From positions 124,001-188,000 of the forward strand of contig NZ_CP099467.1 of NCBI RefSeq assembly GCF_023921125.1: DNA of 64,000 bases. Direction: 5' to 3'. The DNA is from Arthrobacter caoxuetaonis. Its GTDB lineage: Bacteria > Actinomycetota > Actinomycetes > Actinomycetales > Micrococcaceae. Below the pieces are notes generated by a model, which worked only from the letters and a program-made list of their open reading frames with translations, did no database searches and was not told where the DNA came from. Made by a program: the position numbers and the translations under genes. Shown one piece after another: positions 32,970 through 40,299 of the stretch; positions within the stretch are counted from its first letter, which is position 1; each line of letters opens with the position of its first letter.

Positions 32970-33045
32970 TGGTGGAGATACCGGGGTTCGAACCCGGGAC
33001 CTTCTGCATGCCATGCAGACGCGCTACCAACTGCGCCATATCCCC
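32970..33045 (-). tRNA. tRNA-Ala (GGC)
   Basis: Acceptor GGGGATA / TATCTCC including the G3-U70 pair, anticodon loop ATGGCAT, A73. CCA encoded. Confidence 0.93.
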
Positions 33046-33112
33046 ATAGATGTTTCCCGGCCTTCAAACCGGAGGGAGCATCTGGTCCCTGAGCGCCCTG
33101 AGATCAGGCGGC

Positions 33113-33246
33113 GTGGAGTGACGGGATTTGAACCCGCGGCTTCCTTCCCGTTCTGGCCCTACCAGGTGGCATCCGCGCCGAAGCGGACGGCGGGATTTGA
33201 ACCCGCATTCCATAGCCGGGAGGCGCCCTGCCAAGCCGGGCCACAC
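33113..33246 (-). ncRNA. Double tRNA-like locus with exchanged acceptor strands
   Basis: Two T-arms (GCGGGTTCAAATCCCGC and GCGGGTTCAAATCCCGT) and two D-arm-like hairpins lie in tandem. The 5' GGAGTG pairs with the distal CACTCC, while the inner CGTCCGC pairs with GCGGATG. Each half has only 18 nt where an anticodon arm plus variable loop needs 23, and no proper anticodon stem is visible. It could be a tRNA hybrid pseudogene or a novel bipartite RNA. Confidence 0.5.
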
Positions 33247-33331
33247 TCCTGATGGCTTTGCCTCCTGATCCGCCCATTCGGCTGGGCTGATCCGGCGGCT
33301 GGACCATCAAACCGGCTTTCACACCGGTTCG

Positions 33332-33405
33332 TCGGGACGACAGGATTTGAACCTGCGACTTCCTGGTCCCAAACCAGGCGCTCTTCCAAGCTGAGCTACG
33401 TCCCG
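33332..33405 (-). tRNA. tRNA-Pro (TGG)
   Basis: Acceptor CGGGACG / CGTCCCG, anticodon loop TTTGGGA, A73. Confidence 0.93.
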
Positions 33406-33453
33406 CGGTCCCCGCTGCTCCTGGCAACGGGGGTGAGGTAATCGTTTCAACCC

Positions 33454-33486
33454 CTATGTATCCGGCAGACCGGCGATCTCTCACCG
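33454..33486 (-). promoter_or_regulatory. Degenerate class A element inside the tRNA array
   Basis: GGTGAGAGATC then GCCGGATACATAG. The core is changed at three positions. Positioned to drive tRNA-Pro(TGG) and following tRNAs. Confidence 0.5.
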
Positions 33487-33497
33487 GTGGCCGTTTG

Positions 33498-33584
33498 CGG
33501 AGAGCCCGGGATTTGAACCCGGACGACAGGTCGCCCCGTCTTGGCCGATTAGCAGTCGGCCTGCTGGCCATTCGCTTACTCTCC
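33498..33584 (-). tRNA. tRNA-Ser (GCT)
   Basis: Class II tRNA, acceptor GGAGAGT / GCTCTCC, anticodon loop CTGCTAA, G73, long variable arm. Confidence 0.92.
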
Positions 33585-33597
33585 AGGTACTGCTGAG

Positions 33598-33685
33598 CGG
33601 AGACCGGGAGGATCGAACTCCCACGCGTGTTACCGCAACCGGTGTTCGAAGCCGGCGCCGCCGCCATCCCTCGGCTGGGGTCTCC
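33598..33685 (-). tRNA. tRNA-Ser (CGA)
   Basis: Class II tRNA, acceptor GGAGACC / GGTCTCC, G73. The anticodon loop is read as TTCGAAC with a C-A mismatch at 31-39. Confidence 0.8.
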
Positions 33686-33697
33686 ATTGGTACTGCG

Positions 33698-33780
33698 TGC
33701 CCATCCCGGGATTTGAACCCGGACGCCCTTTCGGGCACCGGCACCTCATGCCGGCGCGTCTGCCGTTTCGCCAGACGGGC
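33698..33780 (-). tRNA. tRNA-Leu (GAG)
   Basis: Class II tRNA, acceptor GCCCGTC / GATGGGC, anticodon loop ATGAGGT, A73, variable arm TGCCCGAAAGGGCGT. Confidence 0.93.
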
Positions 33781-33973
33781 GGATCACCGGGTTAGTGCGG
33801 CAGGTTCGGCGCTGACTGGGCGTTTCCCCTCCGGACTGCGTTTATGGGATCGTCGTCCACCCCGGTGGCAGCTCCATCTGTTTACCTCACGAGCAGGCCG
33901 GAAGTGCGCTGGTCAGGGCGCCCTGTCTCCGGCAGGATCCGCATCGCTTGGGCCGCACTGCTGACGGCCACCG

Positions 33974-34054
33974 TACCTGTCCCGGGACTTGAACCCGGAC
34001 GTCCTAAGACACCGGAACCTAAACCCGGCGCGTCTGCCATTCCGCCAGACAGGC
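33974..34054 (-). tRNA. tRNA-Leu (TAG)
   Basis: Class II tRNA, acceptor GCCTGTC / GACAGGT, anticodon loop TTTAGGT, A73. About 190 nt of unassigned spacer separates it from tRNA-Leu(GAG). Confidence 0.92.
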
Positions 34055-34088
34055 GTAACGGCCGCCGGAACCATACCGGCGGCCTTCG

Positions 34089-34162
34089 TTGCACGGACGG
34101 GATTTGAACCCGTGACCTCCTGGTTATGAGCCAGGCGAGCTGCCGAACTGCTCTACCGTGCG
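34089..34162 (-). tRNA. Initiator tRNA-fMet (CAT)
   Basis: Acceptor has the C1-A72 mismatch, the D-stem has A11-U24, and the anticodon loop is CTCATAA. These are bacterial initiator hallmarks. The anticodon stem has two rather than three of the usual G-C pairs. Confidence 0.85.
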
Positions 34163-34164
34163 AG

Positions 34165-34247
34165 TGGGAGGTGAGGGATTCGAACCCCCGAAGGACAATG
34201 CCAGACGATTTACAGTCGCCTCCTTTTGGCCGCTCAGGCAACCTCCC
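34165..34247 (-). tRNA. tRNA-Tyr (GTA)
   Basis: Class II tRNA, acceptor GGGAGGT / ACCTCCC, anticodon loop CTGTAAA, A73. Confidence 0.93.
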
Positions 34248-34252
34248 GTGAC

Positions 34253-34319
34253 CTTCCGGTGTCTCCGCCCGGCATCACTGATGGATACCCGGGGAGATCA
34301 CCGGAAGGCTTGGTTTTTC
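34253..34319 (+). terminator. Long hairpin followed by T5, plus-strand orientation
   Basis: Stem CCTTCCGGTG.TCTCC / GGAGATCACCGGAAGG with an inner loop, then CTTGGTTTTT. The T-run is on the plus strand, though neighbouring genes are minus. It may be a bidirectional barrier or a processing site before tRNA-Tyr. Confidence 0.5.
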
Positions 34320-34432
34320 TCACGGATTCGTCGTGCATGCGCCGGGTTTGGCGTCCCGGTGCTCGATCCGTGTTGATTCACGTTCACTATGGAGTTCTCA
34401 ATATTCAGGTGCATCACCGGTGGTGTGCATTG

Positions 34433-34506
34433 CGGGGCTGGCAGGGCTCGAACCTGCGGCCTTCGGTTTTGGAGACCGATGCTCTATCCAACTGAGCTAC
34501 ATCCCC
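34433..34506 (-). tRNA. tRNA-Trp (CCA)
   Basis: Acceptor GGGGATG / CAGCCCC with one A-G mismatch, anticodon loop CTCCAAA, G73. Confidence 0.9.
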
Positions 34507-34550
34507 AGTGCCGGTCTGTTCCGGCGGAGGCGGTACCCGTATTCGGGCAA

Positions 34551-34590
34551 AAAGAAAGCCGCCTCGGTGTGGACTTACCCGAAGCGGCTA
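34551..34590 (-). terminator. Rho-independent terminator
   Basis: AGCCGCTTCGG stem, an 11-nt loop, CCGAGGCGGCT then TTCTTTTT on the minus strand. Ends the small gene at 34611. Confidence 0.85.
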
Positions 34591-34610
34591 CGACTGCATG
34601 CAGTCAAAAG

Positions 34611-34766
34611 TTAACTCCGGTGCCTCATAAGGGCCGTCCACGCCTGATCCTGTCCATAGAATTTGGGGGCGTGGTTCATCGGCTTTTCCGAGGAGAGGGT
34701 ATTCACGGGCAGGACAAAGCCACGGACGCTGGCGGTCTGAATGCTGGGCATGACTGCTGCTGACAT
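34611..34766 (-). CDS. Small hypothetical protein, 51 aa
   Basis: GAAAGGAAAGCC precedes ATG 34766. Sequence begins MSAAVMPSIQTASVRGFVLP and ends ALMRHRS. It lies between a class A variant element (34895) and a terminator, which supports it as a real gene despite its size. No family recognised. Confidence 0.6.
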   Translation of the reverse strand: MSAAVMPSIQTASVRGFVLPVNTLSSEKPMNHAPKFYGQDQAWTALMRHRS

Positions 34767-34894
34767 GGCTTTCCTTTCGTGAAGAGTCTCGGCGCACCCG
34801 GAGGTGCTGTTGGGAATTACTGTACGTGAGAGAAATGGGTTTTGTACATAACCTGCTTCAGGCTATGCATTCAGCAGATAACCGCCGATAAATC

Positions 34895-34927
34895 CTATGT
34901 GTACGGCAGGGGCAAGAACTCTCCCCA
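34895..34927 (-). promoter_or_regulatory. Class A promoter element, GTAC variant
   Basis: GGGGAGAGTTC then GCCGTACACATAG. One core change (C to T). Leader about 128 nt to the 51-aa gene. Confidence 0.65.
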
Positions 34928-34931
34928 CGTC

Positions 34932-35489
34932 CTATGCGGCCGGCTCCCGGTGTTCTTCGGTGTCGAGCATCCGGTCGAGGTGGAGGCTGAAACTGCAGGC
35001 TCCGCTGTACACACCGAAACCGTCAGCCCTCGGGCTCGAGGTAAGCTCCATGGCCCCGGACAGGTCCGCTGCATGACCGCCAAGGTCGGCTGTCAGTGCC
35101 TCGATCGACTCCCCCGCCTCTCCGGCGCGCGACCAGGACTCGAAGGCTTCGGTGCGGGACTTGTCTCCGCCGGCACGGGCGGCCAGGAGCTTCCCGCCGG
35201 CACCCCAGATTCCGGTGACCCTGGCGCCCCTGCCGTCGACGTCGTCTGCAATGAGGCCGATGTAGGCGGCATCCGGAAAGAGGTCCCGGGTATGGGAGGC
35301 CAAGGCAGAGGCCGACTCAACAGCCAGGGCTGCACGGATCTCTGCGGCCCGGGCCAGAAGTTCCTGCCGGCCGGCCAGTGCCTGCCGAGTCGATTCGGAT
35401 GGCTGGGAGCGCAACGGGGAGATGTCCGGTTCGGAGTGGGTGCCGAAGTCGAACTTTCCGGCCCGGTCGCGTTTCTGGTTCGCTGTCAT
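34932..35489 (-). CDS. Hypothetical protein with N-terminal tag, 185 aa
   Basis: Begins MTANQKRDRAGKFDFGTHSE then PDISPL, the G-K-F form of the tag. The body is Ala-rich and helical (residues 30-80) followed by an alpha/beta part (AAYIGLIADDVDGRGARV). Unknown function. ATG follows CCGCACACAGGAGGAC directly. Confidence 0.72.
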   Translation of the reverse strand: MTANQKRDRAGKFDFGTHSEPDISPLRSQPSESTRQALAGRQELLARAAEIRAALAVESASALASHTRDLFPDAAYIGLIADDVDGRGARVTGIWGAGGKLLAARAGGDKSRTEAFESWSRAGEAGESIEALTADLGGHAADLSGAMELTSSPRADGFGVYSGACSFSLHLDRMLDTEEHREPAA

Positions 35490-35495
35490 GTCCTC

Positions 35496-35522
35496 CTGTG
35501 TGCGGCGGCCGGCCCCCGGGCG
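35496..35522 (-). promoter_or_regulatory. Class A promoter element, CACAG variant
   Basis: CCGCACACAGGAGGAC then ATG 35489. The -35 part is not clear. Confidence 0.5.
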
Positions 35523-35605
35523 CGGACGTGTCAGATGCCGCTGCTACCGTGGCACACCACCGGGGGCGGGCGGTCCGCGGTAGAGAACCGCTGGGGACGG
35601 AATCA

Positions 35606-36430
35606 ATGAGCACAGCCAGGCGCAGCCCTGCACATCGGGCCGGGACGAGGCGCCCGCGGATACTTCCGGCGGCAGTTGTTGCGGCAGCCGTCGCAGCAGT
35701 TGCAGTGTGGGCGCTGGTGGCCGCACCCGTGACCATGGCCGGTGTCGGTGCCGGACTGGAGGCTCTTCGCGGTGACTGGCCCCGTTCCGTGGGCGGTACG
35801 ACAAGACCCGCTGCGGCAGCCGGCGACCCGGGGCTTGGTTCCTCCTATGCGTTCACGGGGATGCCCGGGCAGGACATCGTCGCCTTCGACCCCTGCGACC
35901 CTGTCCGGTACGTGCTCTCCGGGGAGGGGCCCGCGGGCAGCGACGAGATCGTGTTCAGCGCAGTCCGGGAGATCGCTGCGGCCACAGGACTGGAATTCAT
36001 GTACGAAGGGACCAGCGAGGAGCGCCCTTCAACGTACCGGGAGAAGTACCAGCCTGAGGTGTACGGGGACCGGTGGGCTCCGGTGCTGATCGCCTGGTCG
36101 GACCCTGATGAGGTCAGCCGCCTCGGGGGACGTACTGCGGGACTGGGCGGCAGCACCCCGGTGAAGGCCGGAAGCCAGCCTTGGGTGTATGTCACCGGGC
36201 AGGTCATGCTTGACGGACCGCAGCTGGCTCCGCTGCTTGGATCCCCTGACGGGGACGCAACCGTGAAGGCGGTCATCGTCCACGAGCTTGCGCATGTGGC
36301 AGGCCTGGCCCACGTCGATTCGCCGCTGGAACTGATGAGTCCCCATACGACAGGCCCCGCATCCCTGGGTGCCGGGGACCTTGAGGGTCTGGCTGTCCTG
36401 GGGCGCGGGGCCTGCGTGGCGGAGTACTAG
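35606..36430 (+). CDS. Secreted or anchored matrixin-like zinc metalloprotease
   Basis: 274 residues. An N-terminal membrane segment (ILPAAVVAAAVAAVAVWALV) preceded by Arg residues acts as signal or anchor. The zinc motif is VIVHELAHVAGLAHV, the HExxHxxGxxH signature of metzincins, followed by a Met-turn-like LMSPH. It would act outside the cell. ATG 35606 has GGGGACGG upstream; no class A element on this strand. It converges with the next gene and overlaps it by 4 nt. Confidence 0.85.
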   Translation: MSTARRSPAHRAGTRRPRILPAAVVAAAVAAVAVWALVAAPVTMAGVGAGLEALRGDWPRSVGGTTRPAAAAGDPGLGSSYAFTGMPGQDIVAFDPCDPVRYVLSGEGPAGSDEIVFSAVREIAAATGLEFMYEGTSEERPSTYREKYQPEVYGDRWAPVLIAWSDPDEVSRLGGRTAGLGGSTPVKAGSQPWVYVTGQVMLDGPQLAPLLGSPDGDATVKAVIVHELAHVAGLAHVDSPLELMSPHTTGPASLGAGDLEGLAVLGRGACVAEY

Positions 36431-37005
36431 GCGGCCTTCGGGAGGCCAAGTCCTGCTTCCTCGTTGGCGGCGATGCGGTCCACGGCCTCCTGGAGGCTGC
36501 GGCTTACGGCCAGGCGCTGCCGTTCGCATTCGGCGGCCAGCTCAGGGAAGACCCGGGCTATTTCGGCCAGGCATTTGATCTTCAGCTCGATGTTGTAGGA
36601 CCGGCGCAGGTCGTTGGTGTTCAGGCCGTTCACGATCAGGGTGTGCTCGTACTTGGTCCGGTTGTGCCGGATGTAGTTCACGGTGACCCGGTCCAGGTTC
36701 TCGGGCCGCATCATGGCGAAGTCCGGGACCCTGCGGCCGCCGTTGTTCCAGGCGAGCTCTGCGTACGTGTTGTAGGCCAGGACCCGCAGGTCATCCAGCG
36801 TCTCATCGCAGAACATGGTGATCTTCAGGCTGCGGGCTGCCCGCCGGACCTTGTTCAGTTCGCTGCGCGTGGTCAGACGAACGGACTTTCGGACTTCCGG
36901 GTTCGAAGAACGGTAGGCAGCAAGGCGGCCTCGCCCCTTTCGGAGCCGTTCCATAGGTTCCTGATCGCTGTCGACAAAAGCCTGGTACCGCGGCGGAATG
37001 TGCAT
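36427..37005 (-). CDS. Hypothetical protein, 192 aa
   Basis: Highly helical and basic. It contains MFCDETLDDLRVLAYNTYAE and a C-terminal helix (RQRLAVSRSLQEAVDRIAAN). No recognised domain. Leader about 48 nt from a class B promoter element. Confidence 0.7.
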   Translation of the reverse strand: MHIPPRYQAFVDSDQEPMERLRKGRGRLAAYRSSNPEVRKSVRLTTRSELNKVRRAARSLKITMFCDETLDDLRVLAYNTYAELAWNNGGRRVPDFAMMRPENLDRVTVNYIRHNRTKYEHTLIVNGLNTNDLRRSYNIELKIKCLAEIARVFPELAAECERQRLAVSRSLQEAVDRIAANEEAGLGLPKAA

Positions 37006-37053
37006 GCGATGGGTCCCCTTCCAGGAAATAGCGTGAAGTACTCCTATTTCTCT

Positions 37054-37078
37054 CTATGCGTCCTGGGCGCTGACGGGG
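37054..37078 (-). promoter_or_regulatory. Class B promoter element
   Basis: CCGTCAGC, spacer, GGACGCATAGA on the minus strand. Confidence 0.6.
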
Positions 37079-37095
37079 ATTTTTGGGGGCGGCGG

Positions 37096-37245
37096 TTAGG
37101 CTGCAGCAGGCAGTTCCACGGCCTCGGGGACGGTGAGTCCCTGCAGTTCGCACAGGGCACAGACAGTGTGGGCGCCGTTGATGTCACGGTCGCCTCCGCT
37201 GCACACGATGCAGACAAGTTCGGGGCTGGGAAGTTTTCTGGCCAT
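37096..37245 (-). CDS. Small zinc-ribbon protein, 49 aa
   Basis: MARKLPSPELVCIVC then CALC 20 residues later: a four-Cys zinc ribbon making up most of the protein. ATG 37245 is 5 nt after the class A core. Confidence 0.7.
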   Translation of the reverse strand: MARKLPSPELVCIVCSGGDRDINGAHTVCALCELQGLTVPEAVELPAAA

Positions 37246-37250
37246 GTTCT

Positions 37251-37282
37251 CTATGTGTGCGGACGGAGGCACCTCCGTGCGC
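37251..37282 (-). promoter_or_regulatory. Class A promoter element
   Basis: Exact TCCGCACACATAG core with a diverged upstream part (CACGGAGG). Confidence 0.62.
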
Positions 37283-37351
37283 ATTCGGTCAGCCTTTCTC
37301 AGGGTCGGTACCGGCGCCATAGGGTTTCCCCCAGGATATTCCTCATCGCTC

Positions 37352-38074
37352 CTACTCAGGGTCAGCTTGGAGCTCACGGGCGCGGTAGCGGCGAAGAGCC
37401 GGCAGGGCTCTCCTGGTCGCGGACAGGAAGCGCAGAGGAGCCGAACAGGAGGCTATGAGCCTGACCAGGGAAACCGGGAAAAAGACCGACAGCGGGACCA
37501 CGGACCATTTCAGAGCCCAAATAGCCAGTTCGTTCATGTTTTCGGTGCTATCGAGGCCCCACATTATCGCGGCAGAGAACCAACATACGAGAGATGTGAA
37601 AACCATGAAGAGCCAGTTACCCACTTTCCCGCGCGCCTCTGCCAAAGAAGTGACGGGTATGTGTTCGAGGGTTCGCTTCAACTCAGGGTCTGGCTCCCCC
37701 CTGGTGACAAACTGACCCACAATCATGGATCCGGGCCCAATGATCGTCGGCTTGAGTGAAACGCAGCTCCCCACCACGTCAAGGTCCATGTCATTCGCCT
37801 TGTATGAGAAGCACTCACCCAGCTGACAGGTTATGGGAACCTCAAGGTCGATTCTCAGCGGCAGGCCATTGCTGAAGTCGCCGGGCACAATGTCGTCCTT
37901 GCCAACATTCATGAAGGCTACGCGGGTAACACGTCCGATCCCCTGGAAAGTCTTGGTGTGCACCGAGTACATCAGATGCCGACGGGTCTTCCTGGAGGAT
38001 CGGATGAAACCCAGGAACGCGAGGACCGCCAGAAACAGACTCACGACGAATCCCGAGACTTCAATCCATTCCAT
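37352..38074 (-). CDS. Hypothetical membrane protein, 240 aa
   Basis: An N-terminal helix (GFVVSLFLAVLAFLGFI), a long central domain with a conserved-looking beta part (ITCQLGECFSYKANDMDL), then two C-terminal helices. Less GC-rich than its neighbours, and no class A or B element precedes it. It looks like a cargo gene with a host-type promoter. No family recognised. Confidence 0.68.
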   Translation of the reverse strand: MEWIEVSGFVVSLFLAVLAFLGFIRSSRKTRRHLMYSVHTKTFQGIGRVTRVAFMNVGKDDIVPGDFSNGLPLRIDLEVPITCQLGECFSYKANDMDLDVVGSCVSLKPTIIGPGSMIVGQFVTRGEPDPELKRTLEHIPVTSLAEARGKVGNWLFMVFTSLVCWFSAAIMWGLDSTENMNELAIWALKWSVVPLSVFFPVSLVRLIASCSAPLRFLSATRRALPALRRYRARELQADPE

Positions 38075-38169
38075 GCCGCCGAACGTAGCGCAGCGGAGGC
38101 CCGGGACCACCCATGGCGGGGTACCCGTTTTCTTATCCGCACATACCTGCCCGGAGGCTCTTTACTGGC

Positions 38170-38613
38170 CTATTCCAGCGGCGTGGTCCCGGCGGAGGCG
38201 ACTCGGACCATGGCGCGTACTGCGCGGGAGAGGTCCCCGGTGATGCCTGCGCCGCGACGGGCGAGGGTCATCTGCAGCAGTTGGACGCGGAGGAAATCTG
38301 AGTCCGGGTCGGTGCCGTGCCCCAGTGACAGTTCCATGGAAAACTCCGTCACGTCCCACAGGGATTCGTGCAGCTGCCACGCCCTGTACAGGCGTCCCGT
38401 AAACAGGGCGGCGAAATAGCGGCGGCTGATGAGGCCCCGAAGGGCCCCGGACATGCACAGGAGTACCTGGCAGCGGGTGGCTGCCTCCGTGTCCGGGGCC
38501 GTATCGGAGATGACAGCGTTCATCGTGTTGACGAGGTCCAGTTCCGTGGCCCGCCCGTCCTTCAGCTGCCCGTCCAGGATTTTCACCAGTACAGGCTTGC
38601 CGCCTCCTGTCAC
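38170..38613 (-). CDS. Hypothetical protein coupled to secY, 147 aa
   Basis: A GTG start overlaps the TGA of secY (GTGA), so it is the third gene of the secG-secY operon. Soluble and helical; contains LLCMSGALRGLISRRYFAAL. No known partner of SecY looks like this, so it may be an element-specific translocon accessory, which is speculation. Confidence 0.68.
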   Translation of the reverse strand: MTGGGKPVLVKILDGQLKDGRATELDLVNTMNAVISDTAPDTEAATRCQVLLCMSGALRGLISRRYFAALFTGRLYRAWQLHESLWDVTEFSMELSLGHGTDPDSDFLRVQLLQMTLARRGAGITGDLSRAVRAMVRVASAGTTPLE

Positions 38614-39917
38614 CGCAGCAGGCTCCCGTAGTTGCGCTGTTCGACCTGCGAGCTGATCTGCTTGATGGTGTCCAGGCCGACGCCGACGACGATCAGGATC
38701 GCTGCGCCGCCGAACGGGAAGTTCTGGTTAGCGTTGATCAGGACCAGAGCAATCAGAGGGATCAAGGACAGGAAGCCGATGTAGATGGCTCCGAAGGCGG
38801 TGATGCGGTTGGAGACGTACGCGAGCAGGTCGCGGGTCTGCTTGCCTGCACGGTAGCCGGGGATGAACCCGCCGTACTTGCGCATGTTCTCTGCGATCTC
38901 GTCCGGCTCGAAGGTGATCGAGACGTAGAAGAACGTGAACCCGACAATCAGCAGGAAGTAGACCGCCATGTAGATCGGGTGGTCGCCCACGGTCAGGTAC
39001 CGGGTGATCCAGACAGCCCATTCAGGCATGGTTCCGTCGTCGCGGGTGGAGAACTGGGCCGCCATACCGGGCAGGGCGAGCATTGCCGAGGTGAAGATAA
39101 CCGGGACGATGCCTGCCATGTTGACCTTGATCGGCAGGAAGGTGGCGTTGCCGCCGTATGTCTTACCGGCGACGACACGCTTGGAGTAGACGACCTTCAG
39201 GCGACGCTGGGACTGCTCAACCAGGACGACGAGCATCATGGTCACGAGGCCGATGGCGATGACGGCAGCGAAGACGGTCCAGCCCTGGGTCTGGCCGATG
39301 GCGCCCAGTGCGGTCGGGAAGCCTGCGGCGATGGAGGTGAAGATCAGCAGGGACAGGCCGTTGCCGACGCCGTGCTCGGTGATCTTTTCGCCCATCCACA
39401 TGACCAGCATGGCGCCGGCGGTCAGGGCAATGATCATGACGAGCGCGGTGATGAAGCTTTCGTTGCGCACGATCGGCAGCGCACAGCCGCCCATGAGTGT
39501 CCCGTTGCGGGCCATGGTGACGACGGTGGTGGCGTTCACGGCTGCCAGGCCGACGGCCAGGTAACGGGTGTACTGGGTGGTCACGGCGGCGCCGGACGGA
39601 CCTTCCTTGTGCAGTTCCTGCAGGCGGGGGACGATCACGCGCAGCAGCTGCATCAGGATGGATGCGGTGATGTACGGCATGACGCCCAGCGCCAGGATCG
39701 ACACGGAGAGCAGCGCGCCGCCGGAGAACATGTTCACCAGGTCATAGACGCCTCCGCTGGTGCTTCCTCCGTCCAGGCACTGCTGGACATTCGCGGCGTT
39801 GATGCCGGGTGCGGGAATGAAGGATCCCAGGCGGTAGAGGGTAAGGATGGCGAGGGTGAAGAGAATCTTCTTGCGCAGGTCAGGGCTCTGAAATACGCGC
39901 TTAATCGGTTCCAGCAC
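38610..39917 (-). CDS. secY: Preprotein translocase subunit SecY
   Basis: 435 residues with ten membrane helices. Diagnostic SecY motifs in order: LYRLGSFIPAPGIN, FSGGALLSVSILALGVMPYITASI, GNGLSLLIF, a cytoplasmic loop with KRVVAGKTYGG, PEWAVWI, and GGFIPGYRAG. It forms the protein-conducting channel. Sequence style is actinobacterial but clearly diverged, for example in the plug-domain region and the periplasmic loops. It sits outside any ribosomal-protein operon, 44 nt downstream of secG, and is coupled to an unknown downstream gene. Confidence 0.96.
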   Translation of the reverse strand: MLEPIKRVFQSPDLRKKILFTLAILTLYRLGSFIPAPGINAANVQQCLDGGSTSGGVYDLVNMFSGGALLSVSILALGVMPYITASILMQLLRVIVPRLQELHKEGPSGAAVTTQYTRYLAVGLAAVNATTVVTMARNGTLMGGCALPIVRNESFITALVMIIALTAGAMLVMWMGEKITEHGVGNGLSLLIFTSIAAGFPTALGAIGQTQGWTVFAAVIAIGLVTMMLVVLVEQSQRRLKVVYSKRVVAGKTYGGNATFLPIKVNMAGIVPVIFTSAMLALPGMAAQFSTRDDGTMPEWAVWITRYLTVGDHPIYMAVYFLLIVGFTFFYVSITFEPDEIAENMRKYGGFIPGYRAGKQTRDLLAYVSNRITAFGAIYIGFLSLIPLIALVLINANQNFPFGGAAILIVVGVGLDTIKQISSQVEQRNYGSLLR

Positions 39918-39961
39918 TAGCTGGTCCTCCTTTGAGGAATCGAAGTGGGGTGGGAGGAGGA

Positions 39962-40207
39962 TCAGCTGCTGTAGGGCACGAGGATGCCGGCAGCGACGAT
40001 CGAGAGGGTCCAGAGCACTGCGATGGTCACAGTGACGCGGAGCATGTTCCTTTCGGCGACACCGGTGGATGCGAGGCTGTTCGTCATGCTCCCGCCGAAG
40101 ATGTCAGTCGCGCCGCCGCCCTTGGATTTGTGCAGCAGGATCATGCCGACCAGCGCGATGCTGAGCGCGACGATCAGGACCTGCAGGGCAATAGTCAGAA
40201 AAGTCAT
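39962..40207 (-). CDS. secG: Preprotein translocase subunit SecG
   Basis: 81 residues, two hydrophobic helices flanking the SecG loop: LLHKSKGGGATDIFGGSM is the classic G-rich motif. The second helix is VTVTIAVLWTLSIVAAGILV. First gene of the secG-secY operon, about 55 nt below a class B promoter element. A secG-secY operon is not the normal chromosomal arrangement. Confidence 0.95.
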   Translation of the reverse strand: MTFLTIALQVLIVALSIALVGMILLHKSKGGGATDIFGGSMTNSLASTGVAERNMLRVTVTIAVLWTLSIVAAGILVPYSS

Positions 40208-40263
40208 GGGGCTGTGAATCCTTTGTGGTGGTGCCGGAGGCGTGTTTTTCCGGCATATGTTCT

Positions 40264-40288
40264 CTATGCGCCCCGGGTGCTGACGGCG
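40264..40288 (-). promoter_or_regulatory. Class B promoter element for secG-secY
   Basis: GCCGTCAGCACCCGGGG then CGCATAGA: the best class B copy. Confidence 0.65.
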
Positions 40289-40299
40289 CGTCGGGCAGC

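Noticed and set aside
33786..33973. Spacer between the two Leu tRNAs as a tRNA remnant
   Set aside because: No T-arm or acceptor pairing found; only an 11-codon frame of no weight.
25586..34763. Many plus-strand open frames across the tRNA array rich in phrases such as NPRP, PGLEP and ELSY
   Set aside because: They are antisense reads of tRNA T-arms and anticodon arms. They have no ribosome sites and stop at spacers.
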